Positions 52,784 through 61,921 are shown, numbered from the stretch's first letter. The stretch: DNA of 64,000 bases from Catenulispora sp. MAP5-51 (GCF_041261205.1 NZ_JBGCCH010000026.1:62001-126000); one strand, 5' to 3'. Program-made: numbers and translations. The notes: generated by a model from the sequence alone, not told the origin.

Positions 52784-53413
52784 CTACGAACCCAGGTGGC
52801 GGGTGTCCCCGAGCCGGACGACTTGGCGGTTGTGCCAGAAGTCGTCCTCTCTCAAAGTCGTGATGCTGCCGGACGGTGCGCGAAAGCTCACCGATCCCAC
52901 AGACTCGAAGGGCATCCGGATCCAGGCCGCGACGACGAACGTCATCGCGAAGCCGTGCGTCACGATGATCTGGTGCTCGCAGTCGCGTCCGAGGATCTGC
53001 GCCATGGCCGCATACACGCGGCTCGCGCACTGGCCCCTGGTCTCCGAACCCCGGATCCCCTCATCGTGGTTCATCCGGTCGCCGAGTGCGGGCGCCGGGA
53101 TGAACCGCTCGTCCAGCCACTGCTGTGGCCTTCCCTCGGCGTCGCCGTAGGATTTCTCCCGCAGCCGGCGGTCCAAGGTGATCTCGACGTCGAACGCGCT
53201 CGCGACCTCCATGGCAGCCTGGCTGGCGCGCAGAAGGTCTGAGGAGATCACCTCGACGTCGGCGCCGACGGGGATCTCGGCCCGCAGCGTTCGCGCGATA
53301 GCAGCGGCAGCACTCTTTCCGGCGGGTGTCAGCACCGAGTCGTGCCACCCGCCGACAATCTTCTCCACGTGGTGAGTCGCCTCAGGATGGGCGATGACGT
53401 AAACGGTACGCAC
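52784..53413 (-). CDS. Histidine phosphatase superfamily protein
   Basis: 209 residues from GTG 53413. The usual RHG motif is altered to AHPEATHH, with His in the right place. LTPAGKSAAAAIARTL, ISSDLLRASQAAMEVA and the second histidine in IIVTHGFAMTF complete the fold. It should remove phosphate from a small molecule or protein. The start overlaps the HAD stop by one base (TAGTG), so both phosphatases are translated together. Substrate unknown. Confidence 0.85.
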   Translation of the reverse strand: MRTVYVIAHPEATHHVEKIVGGWHDSVLTPAGKSAAAAIARTLRAEIPVGADVEVISSDLLRASQAAMEVASAFDVEITLDRRLREKSYGDAEGRPQQWLDERFIPAPALGDRMNHDEGIRGSETRGQCASRVYAAMAQILGRDCEHQIIVTHGFAMTFVVAAWIRMPFESVGSVSFRAPSGSITTLREDDFWHNRQVVRLGDTRHLGS

Positions 53414-54084
53414 TAGACCAGATCCAGGAGCTCATCCAGCGAACCGATGACCGGTACCCCGTCACGCGCCCCCGCGCCGTCCCGCAGCATCGCGCACCCC
53501 TGATACCCCAGCGCGATCGCGGCCGCCACCAGCTCCGGATCGTCGTCCACGAACAGGCACTCGGCCGGGGCGAGCCCGAGGGCGTCGCTGGCGTGGTGGT
53601 ACATCCGCGGGTCCGGCTTGCTACAGCCGAGCACCGCCGAGATCGCGTAGGCGGCGAAGAAGTCGCCGAGCCCGAGCGCGGCATGCAGGTCCGGCAGGTT
53701 CGGCCAGGCGTCGGAGACCACGGCCATCGGGACGCCGCGCGACCGCAGCTCCGTCAGCGTCGTGATCACCTCGGGGAACGTCTCCAGCACCGTGGTCGGC
53801 GGAACCTCCTGGACCAACGCCGCCAGCAGATCCGCCGACGCCTCGACGCCGATGTGCGCCAGCATCGCGCGGTGGTAGTCGTCCAGATCCGGGGTCGAGG
53901 TCGCGGCCGCCATGAAACGGTCGCCCTCGCGGACCGCCTCGGCCAACTCCTCGTCGGTGACGCGCGGCGCGTGGGCCTTGACCGTCGGCTCGAAGTCGGC
54001 ACGCGGATGCCACCGGCCGCCGATGGGCCGCATCAGGACGCCGCCGGAATCCAACAAAAGGGCCTGGGGGGTGGGGGAAGTCAC
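53413..54084 (-). CDS. HAD-family hydrolase
   Basis: 223 residues from GTG 54084. Motif I is LLLDSGGVL: the second Asp of DxD is Gly, which is seen in some HAD members and may lower phosphatase activity. Motif II is VVSDAWPN, the lysine is in GCSKPDPRMY and motif IV is CLFVDDDPELV. The layout is of the epoxide-hydrolase-N/haloacid type. Coupled to the histidine phosphatase. Confidence 0.85.
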   Translation of the reverse strand: MTSPTPQALLLDSGGVLMRPIGGRWHPRADFEPTVKAHAPRVTDEELAEAVREGDRFMAAATSTPDLDDYHRAMLAHIGVEASADLLAALVQEVPPTTVLETFPEVITTLTELRSRGVPMAVVSDAWPNLPDLHAALGLGDFFAAYAISAVLGCSKPDPRMYHHASDALGLAPAECLFVDDDPELVAAAIALGYQGCAMLRDGAGARDGVPVIGSLDELLDLV

Positions 54085-54114
54085 AGCCCTGATCGTGTCA
54101 TAGCTCCCATTGTG

Positions 54115-54993
54115 TCATAGCCCTGATAGCAGATCGCCGTGCTGCGCCACCTGCTCCAAGGCGCGCTTCGGTCCGAACCTGAGGTCCTCGGGTGCCTTCG
54201 CCGCCGCCAACTGCTCCCACGTCACCGGTGTCGACACCGCCGGATGCGGCGTGGCGCGCAGCGAGTACGGCGCGATCGTGGTCTTGGCGTGCGTGTTCTG
54301 CGACCAGTCCACGAACACCTTCCCCGGCCGTTCGGCCTTGGACATGGTGGACACCACCAGGTCGCGGTGCGTGCCCTCCAGCGCCCGGGCGATGGTGTGC
54401 GCGAGTTCGCGGGCCTGCTCGCCGGTGACGCCGGCCAGCGGCGCGTACAGGTGCAGTCCTTTGGCCCCGGAGGTCTTCGCGCGCAGCTCCAAACCGTGCT
54501 GCGACAACAGGTCGCGGGCGGCCAGCGCGACCCGCACGCAGTCCAGCACCGTGGCCGGCGCGCCCGGATCCAGGTCCAGCACCAGCAGGTCGTGGTGCTC
54601 CTGGTCGGAGACCCGCCACTGCGGGACGTGGAACTCGATCGCCGCCAGGTTCGCCGCCCACATCAGCGAGGACAGGTCCTCGATGAGGACGTACTCGATC
54701 TTCTTGCCGGAGCTGGAGGCCGCCAGGTGCGCGGTGCGGATCCAGGACGGCCGGTGCGCCGGGGCGTGTTTGGCGAAGAACCCTGATGTGTCCACGCCGT
54801 CCGGGTAGCGGATGAACGTCACGGGCCGGTCGGCCAGATGCGGCAGCATCACCGGCGCGATCCGGGCGTAGTAGTCGAGGATCTCGCCCTTGGTGAAGCC
54901 GTCGTCGGGATACAGCACCTTGTCCAGATTCGTCAGCTTCACCGCCCGGCCGTCCACCTCGACGGTCTGCGTGGCCCGCGTGTCAGGGCTCAC
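54115..54993 (-). CDS. LigD polymerase/primase domain protein
   Basis: 292 residues from GTG 54993. It is the stand-alone polymerase (AEP-type) part of LigD: LTNLDKVLYPDDGFTKGEILDYY, PVTFIRYPDGVD, the metal-binding DLDPG, and TSGAKGLHLYAPL. It fills gaps with ribonucleotides or deoxynucleotides during end joining. It overlaps the ligase gene by 11 bp and so works with it and with Ku. Confidence 0.93.
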   Translation of the reverse strand: MSPDTRATQTVEVDGRAVKLTNLDKVLYPDDGFTKGEILDYYARIAPVMLPHLADRPVTFIRYPDGVDTSGFFAKHAPAHRPSWIRTAHLAASSSGKKIEYVLIEDLSSLMWAANLAAIEFHVPQWRVSDQEHHDLLVLDLDPGAPATVLDCVRVALAARDLLSQHGLELRAKTSGAKGLHLYAPLAGVTGEQARELAHTIARALEGTHRDLVVSTMSKAERPGKVFVDWSQNTHAKTTIAPYSLRATPHPAVSTPVTWEQLAAAKAPEDLRFGPKRALEQVAQHGDLLSGL

Positions 54994-56443
54994 GGACCAC
55001 CTCCGCGGCGTCCTTGTCCGGCCGGATCCCCTTGAACACCGGGTGGCGCAGCCGGCCCTTCGACGTCCACTCCCCGAACGTCACCTCGGCCACCACCGCC
55101 GGCTCGACCCAGGTGGCCACCCGCGCGTCGGCGGCGTCCACGGCCGTGGCGAACGGGCTCCGGGCCACCGCCAGCTCGGTCAGCGCCTCCAGCAGGACCC
55201 TGCGATCGTGCTCGGTGAAGCCGCTGCCCACCTTGCCCACGTACCGCAGCTGCCCGGCCTCGTCGGGGACGCCGAGCAGCAGCGCCCCGACTTCGCGCGG
55301 CGGACGGCCGGCGGCGGCGCCCTGGCGCCTCACCGGAGTGAAGCCGCCGATGACCGCGGACTGCGAGGCGGTCAGCTTGATCTTGCGCCACGCCGGCGAG
55401 CGCGTTCCGGGCTGGTACGGCGAGTCCAGGCGCTTGGCCACCACGCCCTCCAGCCCGGCGGCGCGCGCGGCGGCCAGCACGTCGGCGACCGGGGTGTCGG
55501 GGAACGCCGGCGGGGTCTGCCAGTTCGGCCCGGACAGCACCAGGGACTCCAGCAGCTGGCGCCGGTCGGTGTAGGGCAGGTCCAAGGTGGAGCGGCCGTC
55601 CAGATGCAGCAGGTCGAAGACCAGATAGGAGGCCGGGTTGGTCCGGGACAGCCGGGCGGCCTCGGCCCCGCGGGTGCCGAAGCGGGCCTGCAACGCCCCG
55701 AAGCTGACCTGGCCGGCCTCGTCCAGCGCGATGATCTCGCCGTCCAGCAGCAGCTGCGCGCTGCTGACCGTCTTGGCCAGCGCCTTGATCTCCGGGTAGG
55801 TCTCGGTGAGGTCGTTGCCGTTGCGCGAGCGCAGCCGGGCCCGGCCGCCCTCGACGCGGCACAGGGCCCTGATGCCGTCCCACTTGAACTCGGTGGCCCA
55901 GCCGGCGCCGGTCGGGGCCGTCCCGGGGATCGCCAGCATCGGCCGCAGGTCGTCCGGCACCGCAGCGAAGTCAGGGTCCTGGCCCTTCTCGCGGTGGATC
56001 ATCCAGTCCGGGCCGCCGGTGCGGAACAAGGTGTAGTGCCCGGCAAGACGCTCGCCCGTCAGTTCGACCTTGATCTCGTCGTCGGTCCACTTCTCCGGCG
56101 TGTAGGTGCCGCGGTCGTAGGTGGCGACGGTCCCGGCGCCGTACTCGCCGGCCGGGATGCGTCCGGTGAAGTCGGCGTATTCGACCGGATGGTCCTCGGT
56201 GCGCACGGCGCGGTGGTTGCGCCGGGGATCGGTGGGGACGCCCTTCGGCAACGCCCAGGAGACCAGGACGCCGTCGTGCTCCAGACGGAAGTCCCAATGC
56301 AGTGCGGTGGCCCGGTGCTCCTGCACCACGAAGATCGGCTGCTTGCCCCGGCGCCGCTTCTTCGGCGCGTCCTGCGGGACCGGCTCCGGGGTGCGCGCGG
56401 CGTCACGCTTGGCGCGGTATTCGCGCAGCCGGTCCGGGTCCAC
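54983..56443 (-). CDS. ligD: ATP-dependent DNA ligase LigD: phosphoesterase plus ligase domains
   Basis: 486 residues from GTG 56443. The 3'-phosphoesterase part (about 30-150) has VQEHRATALHWDFRLEHDGV and WALPKGVP. The ligase has the AMP lysine in FKWDGIRA, LDGEIIALDE, GLEGVVAKRLDSPY and the motif V lysines in WRKIKL, with an OB-fold end. It seals double-strand ends held by Ku. In Mycobacterium the polymerase is fused; here it is the next gene. Divergent from ku. Confidence 0.95.
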   Translation of the reverse strand: MDPDRLREYRAKRDAARTPEPVPQDAPKKRRRGKQPIFVVQEHRATALHWDFRLEHDGVLVSWALPKGVPTDPRRNHRAVRTEDHPVEYADFTGRIPAGEYGAGTVATYDRGTYTPEKWTDDEIKVELTGERLAGHYTLFRTGGPDWMIHREKGQDPDFAAVPDDLRPMLAIPGTAPTGAGWATEFKWDGIRALCRVEGGRARLRSRNGNDLTETYPEIKALAKTVSSAQLLLDGEIIALDEAGQVSFGALQARFGTRGAEAARLSRTNPASYLVFDLLHLDGRSTLDLPYTDRRQLLESLVLSGPNWQTPPAFPDTPVADVLAAARAAGLEGVVAKRLDSPYQPGTRSPAWRKIKLTASQSAVIGGFTPVRRQGAAAGRPPREVGALLLGVPDEAGQLRYVGKVGSGFTEHDRRVLLEALTELAVARSPFATAVDAADARVATWVEPAVVAEVTFGEWTSKGRLRHPVFKGIRPDKDAAEVVREP

Positions 56444-56507
56444 CGCTCCATGACATCCCGCGCCCGGCCGGAGTGCGAGTCCGGATGATCCGAATTAGCG
56501 TCGGGGC

Positions 56508-57626
56508 ATGCGGGCGATCTGGAGTGGAGTCATCTCCTTCGGCATGGTGACGGTGCCGGTGAAGATGTTCGGCGCGACCGAGGAGAAGCGGGTCGCCTTC
56601 CACCAGGTGCACGCCGCCGACGGCGGCCGGGTGCGGCAGAAGCGGGTGTGCGAGCTGGACGGCGAGGAGGTGTCGCTGTCCGACGTGGCCAAGGGCTACC
56701 AGCTGCCCGACGGGGACGTGGTGGTGCTCACGTCCAAGGACTTCGAGGGGCTGCCGGAGGCGATCGCCAAGACCATCTCGGTCGAGGCGTTCGTGCCGGA
56801 GGAGCAGATCGATCCGATCATGTATTCGAAGTCCTACTACCTGGCGCCGGACAAGCTGGGCGTGCGCCCCTACGCGCTGCTGCGCGACGCGATGGAGGCT
56901 TCCGGTCGAGTGGCGGTGGTGCGGTTCGCGATGCGCGAGCGCGAAAGTCTGGCGGCGCTGCGCGTGCGCGACGACGTGCTGACCCTGGAGACCATGCTGT
57001 GGGCCGACGAGGTCCGCAAGCCCGACTTCGACTTCCTGGACAGCGCCTCAAGCACGGTCGAACCCAAGGCCGCGGAACTGAAGATGGCGAAACTGCTGAT
57101 CGACTCCCTCAGCACCGACTTCGACCCCGAGGCCTACCAGGACAACTACCGCGAGGCGCTGGAGGAGGTCATCGAGGCCAAGGTCGCCGGCCGCGAGGTC
57201 GTCACGCCGCCGGCCCCGGCCGAGGGCGGCGCGCAGGTGATCGACCTGATGGCGGCGCTGAAGGCGAGCGTGGAGGCGGCGAAGAAGACGCGCGGTGGCC
57301 AGGCCGAGGCCGAGGCGGAGGCGCAGGAGAGCAAGCCGGCCGCGAAGAAGACCGCGGCGAAGAAGACGGCCGCCTCCAAGACAACGGCCAAGACAACGGC
57401 CAAGACAACGGCCAAGACCACGGCCAAGACCGAGGCCAAGACCGAGGCCAAGACCGAGGCCAAGACCACGGCATCGAAAAAGTCCGCCGGGTCGGCGTCG
57501 AAGAGCTCTGCGACACCGACCCGGGCGGCCAAGGGCGCGCGCGGTACGGGCAAGACCGCGGACCTGCATAAGCCGGCGCGCAAGAAGCCGGCTACGAAGT
57601 CGACGTCGACGCGGCGGAGCGCCTGA
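56508..57626 (+). CDS. ku: Ku DNA end-binding protein
   Basis: 372 residues. The conserved core starts MRAIWSGVISFGMVTVPVKMF and includes EEQIDPIMYSKSYYLAPD, GRVAVVRFAMRERESLAALR and DNYREALEEVIEAKVAG. After about 265 comes a Lys/Ala/Thr tail of over 100 residues built partly from a 12-bp repeat (KTTA/KTEA), like the DNA-binding tails of actinobacterial Ku. It threads onto broken DNA and recruits LigD. Divergent from ligD with 64 bp between starts. Confidence 0.96.
   Translation: MRAIWSGVISFGMVTVPVKMFGATEEKRVAFHQVHAADGGRVRQKRVCELDGEEVSLSDVAKGYQLPDGDVVVLTSKDFEGLPEAIAKTISVEAFVPEEQIDPIMYSKSYYLAPDKLGVRPYALLRDAMEASGRVAVVRFAMRERESLAALRVRDDVLTLETMLWADEVRKPDFDFLDSASSTVEPKAAELKMAKLLIDSLSTDFDPEAYQDNYREALEEVIEAKVAGREVVTPPAPAEGGAQVIDLMAALKASVEAAKKTRGGQAEAEAEAQESKPAAKKTAAKKTAASKTTAKTTAKTTAKTTAKTEAKTEAKTEAKTTASKKSAGSASKSSATPTRAAKGARGTGKTADLHKPARKKPATKSTSTRRSA
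57376..57471 (+). repeat. Eight 12-bp units in the tail of ku
   Basis: Units of the type ccaagacaacgg: the first three are identical, the fourth and eighth are ccaagaccacgg, and units five to seven are ccaagaccgagg. They encode (AKTT/AKTE)n in the basic tail. Confidence 0.9.
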
Positions 57627-57650
57627 ATTCGTGATTGGGGCAAAGGCGTT

Positions 57651-57953
57651 TTACAGATCGTTGATGATTCGGCGCAGGATTCCGCCGACGACGAGGTAGA
57701 ACACTGCCGCAATGCCGTAGTTCAGCGTGATGTTCAGGTCGTGGCTGTCCGGGGTGAACAGGTTCAGGAACCACGTCGCGAACCACGCGGCCCAGTCGCC
57801 GTCCGTGCTCACGATGTCGTTGCCGTTGTTGGCGTTCAACAGCACGAAGATGATGTGCGCGATGATGATGATGGCGATGATGACGGCCACCAGGAAGACG
57901 AGATCCCCGGGCGCGCGTCTGTGATAGAACCGTGTGCGGGTCTCTGTGCTCAC
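57651..57953 (-). CDS. Small membrane protein of unknown function
   Basis: 100 residues from GTG 57953 with AGAGGAT upstream. Two hydrophobic segments: LVFLVAVIIAIIIIAHIIFVLL and IAAVFYLVVGGILRRII, separated by a polar loop with Asn/Asp and Trp. I do not recognise a named family, though similar small two-helix proteins occur in actinomycetes. It is convergent with ku and divergent from the YihY gene. Confidence 0.7.
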   Translation of the reverse strand: MSTETRTRFYHRRAPGDLVFLVAVIIAIIIIAHIIFVLLNANNGNDIVSTDGDWAAWFATWFLNLFTPDSHDLNITLNYGIAAVFYLVVGGILRRIINDL

Positions 57954-58148
57954 GAGTGAGATCCTCTCTCTACGGCTATCCCCGTTCTCGGTAGTAGGCC
58001 GGCCATCGCCCTCATAACCCATTCCGTCAAACCGAAACGGTCTGATTTTCGAGCCGTGCGACGGCTCCGCCGCCACAGCCCGCGGCGCCGGAGCCAGGCT
58101 GATCCAGCGGGTTTGTGTCGCGGCCTCGGAACCGGATACAAGCTTCGG

Positions 58149-59216
58149 ATGCGACGGAAAACGGAGAGCCGCCTCGAGCGGCGCCTCAGCGCGGGGAAGG
58201 CGTCTGCGAGCGCGGGCTCCGCGAAGGCTTCAGGGGACTCGGCCAAGGCTTCTGGGGGCTCCAGCCAGACTGCTACGAGTAAGACCTCCAAGGTGGTGGT
58301 GGAGGCCGAGAAGGCTGGGAAGACCGAGGACCAGAGCCTTGATCAGTCCGTGCAGCTGTCCGCCCGGAACTGGTTCGCGGTGCTCAAGCGCTCGGCAATA
58401 GCGGCGCACACCGACGAACTGGTGGACCGGGCCGCGGCCTTGACGTACTACGGCTTCCTGGCCGTGTTCCCCATGCTGCTGCTGGCGATATCCGTGCTCG
58501 GCCTGCTCGGCGACTCCGCCGTCAACACGGTGCTGAACAATGTGCAGAAGCTCGCGCCCGGGTCGGTGCACGACGTCCTGCGTACCGCCATCACGCAGGT
58601 GCGGGCCAGTCGCAGTACCGGCGGGACGCTGGCGGTGGCCGGAGTGGTCGGAGCCCTGTGGTCGGCCTCGGGCTACGTGGGCGCCTTCATCCGGGCCTCG
58701 AACACGGTGTACCGGGTCCGGGAGAAGCGGCCCATGTGGAAGACCACGCCGCTGCGCATAGGCCTGACGATGCTGATGATGGTCACGTCCATGGTCAGCG
58801 TCATCATCGTGGTGTTCACCGGCCCGCTGGCCGACCGCACCACCGAGATCCTGGGGCTGGGGAACACCGCCCTGACGATCTGGTCGATCGTGAAGTGGCC
58901 GGTGCTGGTGCTGCTGGTGGCCGCGATGATCGTGCTGCTGTTCTGGGCCGCGCCGAAGGTGCACACCGACGGCCGCCGCTTCCGCTGGGTCACGCCGGGC
59001 AGCGTGCTGGCCGTGGTGCTGTGGCTGGTGCTGTCCACGGGGTTCGCCACGTACATCGCGAACTTCGCCTCGTACAACAAGACCTACGGCACGGTCGCCG
59101 GCGTGATCGTGTTCCTGCTGTGGCTGTGGCTGTCGAACCTGGCCATCCTGCTCGGCCTGGAGTTCGACGTCGAGGTGGTCCGCGAGCGCGCGACGGTGGC
59201 CGGCGGCCGGCCGTGA
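58149..59216 (+). CDS. YihY/BrkB-family inner membrane protein
   Basis: 355 residues from ATG 58149, chosen over 58056 because it begins the positively charged tail. An Ala/Ser/Lys-rich cytoplasmic stretch (about 15-75) is followed by six hydrophobic helices with the family signature RAAALTYYGFLAVFPMLLL and ALWSASGYVGAFIRASNTVYRV. The proteins are once misnamed RNase BN; their role is unknown. No partner is evident. Confidence 0.88.
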   Translation: MRRKTESRLERRLSAGKASASAGSAKASGDSAKASGGSSQTATSKTSKVVVEAEKAGKTEDQSLDQSVQLSARNWFAVLKRSAIAAHTDELVDRAAALTYYGFLAVFPMLLLAISVLGLLGDSAVNTVLNNVQKLAPGSVHDVLRTAITQVRASRSTGGTLAVAGVVGALWSASGYVGAFIRASNTVYRVREKRPMWKTTPLRIGLTMLMMVTSMVSVIIVVFTGPLADRTTEILGLGNTALTIWSIVKWPVLVLLVAAMIVLLFWAAPKVHTDGRRFRWVTPGSVLAVVLWLVLSTGFATYIANFASYNKTYGTVAGVIVFLLWLWLSNLAILLGLEFDVEVVRERATVAGGRP

Positions 59217-59243
59217 GCAGGCCGCCAAGCCGTTCCGGTCCCG

Positions 59244-60200
59244 CTACGGCACGACCACCAGCCGGCCCAGGTTCTCCCCGGCGGCCAGCCGCGTCAGGCC
59301 GGCCGGGGCCTCCTCGAAGGACAGCCGCGCGCCGACCAGGGTCTTGATCGTGCCGGCGTCGGCCAGCCGGGTCAGCTCGCGGTGGCACTCGGCCACCGCC
59401 TGAGGGTCCTTGGCCCGGTACAGACCCCAGTGCAGGCCCAGGATCGAGTAGTTCTTGACCAGCGCGTGGTTCAGCGCCGGGGCCGGGATGGTGCCGCCGG
59501 CGAACCCGACCACCACGATGCGCCCCTCGAAGGCGACACACTTGGTCGACCCCTGATAAGCCTGTCCGCCGACCGGGTCGTACACGACGTCCGCCCCGCG
59601 CCCGCCGGTGGCCTCCTTGACGACGCCGACGAAGTCCTCGGCCAGCCGGTCCACCACCACATCGGCCCCCAGCGCCCGCGCCGCCCCGGCCTTGGCCGGC
59701 CCGCCGACCACCGCGATCACCCGCGCTCCGGCGGCCTTGCCCAACTGCACCGCCGCACTGCCGACCCCGCCGGCCGCGGCATGCACCAGCAACGTCTCCC
59801 CGGCCCGCAACCCGGCCCGCCGGTGCAACCCGAACCACCCGGTCTGATAGGCCAGCAGGAACCCCGCGGCCTCGGCATCGTCCAGCGAATCAGGCGCCGG
59901 ATACATGGAGTCGGCCTCCATGAGCGCGTACTCGGCCAGCGCACCGCCCGGCAGCACCGGCGACCCCACGACCCGCGCCCCGGTCTCCACCACTTCGCCG
60001 CACAACTCCACCCCCGGCGTGTAGGGCAAAGGCGGCTGCACCTGGTACTGCCCCCGGCACATGAGCACATCGGGAAAATTCAGGGCCGCACCCCGAACCC
60101 GCACCAGCACCTGCCCCGCACCGGCCTCAGGCGCCGGCACCTCGACCGCACGCAACACATCGGCGGGCTCGCCGTGTCTGGTGACCTGCCAAGCTCTCAA
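59244..60200 (-). CDS. NADPH:quinone oxidoreductase-type MDR protein
   Basis: 318 residues from TTG 60200 (GAGAGGCC 8 bp upstream). A GroES-like part (MRAWQVTRHGEPADVLR, ALNFPDVLMCRGQY) and a Rossmann part with LLVHAAAGGVGSAAVQLGKAAGARVIAVVGG. No zinc-binding cysteines, as for quinone oxidoreductases and crotonyl-CoA reductase relatives. Convergent with the YihY gene, upstream neighbour of no clear partner. Confidence 0.9.
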   Translation of the reverse strand: MRAWQVTRHGEPADVLRAVEVPAPEAGAGQVLVRVRGAALNFPDVLMCRGQYQVQPPLPYTPGVELCGEVVETGARVVGSPVLPGGALAEYALMEADSMYPAPDSLDDAEAAGFLLAYQTGWFGLHRRAGLRAGETLLVHAAAGGVGSAAVQLGKAAGARVIAVVGGPAKAGAARALGADVVVDRLAEDFVGVVKEATGGRGADVVYDPVGGQAYQGSTKCVAFEGRIVVVGFAGGTIPAPALNHALVKNYSILGLHWGLYRAKDPQAVAECHRELTRLADAGTIKTLVGARLSFEEAPAGLTRLAAGENLGRLVVVP

Positions 60201-60243
60201 CGCGGTGGCCTCTCGCTCGTTCCGGCTCGTCCGCCCGATGCTC

Positions 60244-60939
60244 TCACCCGGCGCGGGCGATCACCAGCGCCACCGCGGCATCGAGGTCGCCGGGCGGATG
60301 GTTCGGATCAGCGGCCCGCTCATCGCGAGCCCACGCCATGACGCCGGCGTCCAGGACGATCGCCGCCGGACGATGGGAGAGCAGCACGGGCAGCAGCTCG
60401 GCGGCGGCCCGCGACAGCTCCGAGCCGTCCTGGGAGACCTGGGCCAGGATGAGCGCGGACATCGCCCAGTCCTGGGCCGGCGTGCCCTCGCGTGTGTTCG
60501 ACCAGTCGATGACGACGGGACCGTCAGCGGCGCGGATGACGTTCAGGGGATGCAGGTCGAGGTGCAGGATCGCCGTTCCCGTTCCCGTTCCCGTTCCCGT
60601 TCCCGCGGCGCCGCGCGGCGGCACGGCGTGCAGCCGCACGAGCAACTCGGCGAGCGTCGCCCCGACCTCGGCGACACCGATCTGCCCGGCCAGCACCGCG
60701 TCCAGCAACGTCGGCCCCTCGACCCGCCGCATGACGAGGTCTGCCGGTGTGTCGGCGGGCGCGGGGTGGATCTCCGGCACCGGATAGCCGTGCGCGTGCA
60801 GATGGGCCATGACCGCGGCCTCCCCGGCCTGAGAGCGGCCGTCGCGGTTGCGGCGCAGGACCCAGTTCTCGTTGAGAGCGTAGACGTCCGCGTCGCGTCC
60901 GGACCCGATGAGTTCGCCGAGCTGCATGGTCGAACACAT
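60244..60939 (-). CDS. APH-fold phosphotransferase (aminoglycoside phosphotransferase family)
   Basis: 231 residues from 60939, or 227 from ATG 60927; neither has a clear ribosome site. The kinase-like loop HLDLHPLNVI supplies the catalytic Asp and Asn, followed by VVIDWSNTREG for metal. The nucleotide loop GELIGSGRDADVYAL opens the protein. Just before the catalytic loop an inserted (Gly-Thr)5 tract comes from a hexamer repeat. Substrates in this family range from antibiotics to sugars and proteins; no call can be made. Confidence 0.85.
   Translation of the reverse strand: MCSTMQLGELIGSGRDADVYALNENWVLRRNRDGRSQAGEAAVMAHLHAHGYPVPEIHPAPADTPADLVMRRVEGPTLLDAVLAGQIGVAEVGATLAELLVRLHAVPPRGAAGTGTGTGTGTAILHLDLHPLNVIRAADGPVVIDWSNTREGTPAQDWAMSALILAQVSQDGSELSRAAAELLPVLLSHRPAAIVLDAGVMAWARDERAADPNHPPGDLDAAVALVIARAG
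60575..60604. repeat. Five perfect copies of gttccc in the aph-like gene
   Basis: The array encodes (Gly-Thr)5 on the minus strand, directly ahead of the catalytic loop. Confidence 0.9.
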
Positions 60940-60984
60940 TAATGCCCGGCCCCGCCGCTCTGGGGCTGGCTAACCTTGGGCGCT

Positions 60985-61671
60985 GTGACCAAGTTCTACG
61001 GCATCATTTGCGTCGCGGGCAGTGCCTCGAAAGAGGCCATGATGGCGCTGGTTTCGGATCAGGTTTCCGCCTTCGACATGAACAAGGTCGATGACGGTGA
61101 GTGGGACTGGTGGGAGCTGCCCACGCCGGGTTATCCCTCCTTCGCAGTGAAGCCTGAGTTCGTCGGGGATCCGCGGCTTGTGCCAGTCGGCGATCAGCCC
61201 GGACGCTGTTTCGGCGGGCCAGTGTCCGCGATCGACCTGGATGCCTTCAGCGTCGCTGCTGCCGATGGTGCCGGCTTGTGGCAGGCCTGGCACGCCACGC
61301 CTGGCGCGTCGTCCGTCGTGCCGCTCGGTCATTTCCTGGACAAGGCTTTGAGCGGTGCCGGTTACACGGCTCGGGAGGCTCGCGCGGACTACGCTTCTCA
61401 GGCGCCGGTTCGTGAATACCTCGGGCCGGGCAGGAAAATCCTGCACCCGTTTGAGGATCCTGTTTATATCTTCCGTGGAACGATTGATGATTACCTGAAG
61501 CGGGAGGCGGCGCGTCTGCTGCGATGCGATGCCTTTGTCACGGAGGACGGGGAATGGCTGGACGATTCTTCCTTCGGCGGTTCGCTCGACGACTTCTCCG
61601 TTTACGCTTTGAATCATTTGCGCCAGGCCTCGGATGACGTGTCTGTGATGTATTTGCACTTTCACTGCTGA
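60985..61671 (+). CDS. Hypothetical protein of lower GC
   Basis: 228 residues from GTG 60985; TTG 60976 is an alternative. I do not recognise a family. Features are an aromatic, acidic protein with Trp-rich WDWWELPTPGYPSF, a central LGHFLDKALSGAGY and the end VSVMYLHFHC. It uses codons such as gat, ttt and ctt more than its neighbours, which suggests a foreign or fast-evolving gene. A terminator follows. Confidence 0.65.
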   Translation: MTKFYGIICVAGSASKEAMMALVSDQVSAFDMNKVDDGEWDWWELPTPGYPSFAVKPEFVGDPRLVPVGDQPGRCFGGPVSAIDLDAFSVAAADGAGLWQAWHATPGASSVVPLGHFLDKALSGAGYTAREARADYASQAPVREYLGPGRKILHPFEDPVYIFRGTIDDYLKREAARLLRCDAFVTEDGEWLDDSSFGGSLDDFSVYALNHLRQASDDVSVMYLHFHC

Positions 61672-61689
61672 ACGGCCATCGAAGCTGGT

Positions 61690-61734
61690 GCGGCCCGGCC
61701 TCGGCGAGGACATCGCCGGGGACGGGCCGCTTTT
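61690..61734 (+). terminator. Intrinsic terminator after the hypothetical gene
   Basis: GCGGCCCG (61690-61697) pairs with CGGGCCGC (61723-61730), an inner CGGCGA/TCGCCG extends it, and TTTT follows at 61731-61734. The rest of the gap up to the SOS box holds only a 17-codon ORF (61767-61820) that I do not call. Confidence 0.8.
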
Positions 61735-61895
61735 GTCATCGGCGAAGTCCGGCTGAACCAGCCGCATGGGCATCACCGGCCACCACGGCCACATCATCAC
61801 CGTCTCGCGCGCCACCTGAGACCGGGCCCCGTCGACTACAACTGGTAGTCGCACCCCCTGCGATCCGCCAGGAAGCCGCTCACCAGTTGACACAC

Positions 61896-61911
61896 TCGAA
61901 CAGAACTTCGA
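61896..61911 (+). promoter_or_regulatory. LexA (SOS) box upstream of imuA'
   Basis: TCGAACAGAACTTCGA differs from the actinobacterial box TCGAAC-N4-GTTCGA at one of 12 informative bases. It ends 10 bp before the GTG of imuA', so LexA would block transcription until DNA damage. Confidence 0.8.
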
Positions 61912-61921
61912 ATATGGCCGA

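Noticed and set aside
61767-61820. A 17-codon ORF (His-rich) before the SOS box
   Set aside because: Too short, with no ribosome site and no recognisable product.
61834-61850. Possible RNA gene from the inverted repeat GACTAC-aactg-GTAGTC
   Set aside because: The stem is only 6 bp, no cloverleaf or conserved T-loop sequence surrounds it, and no U-run follows.
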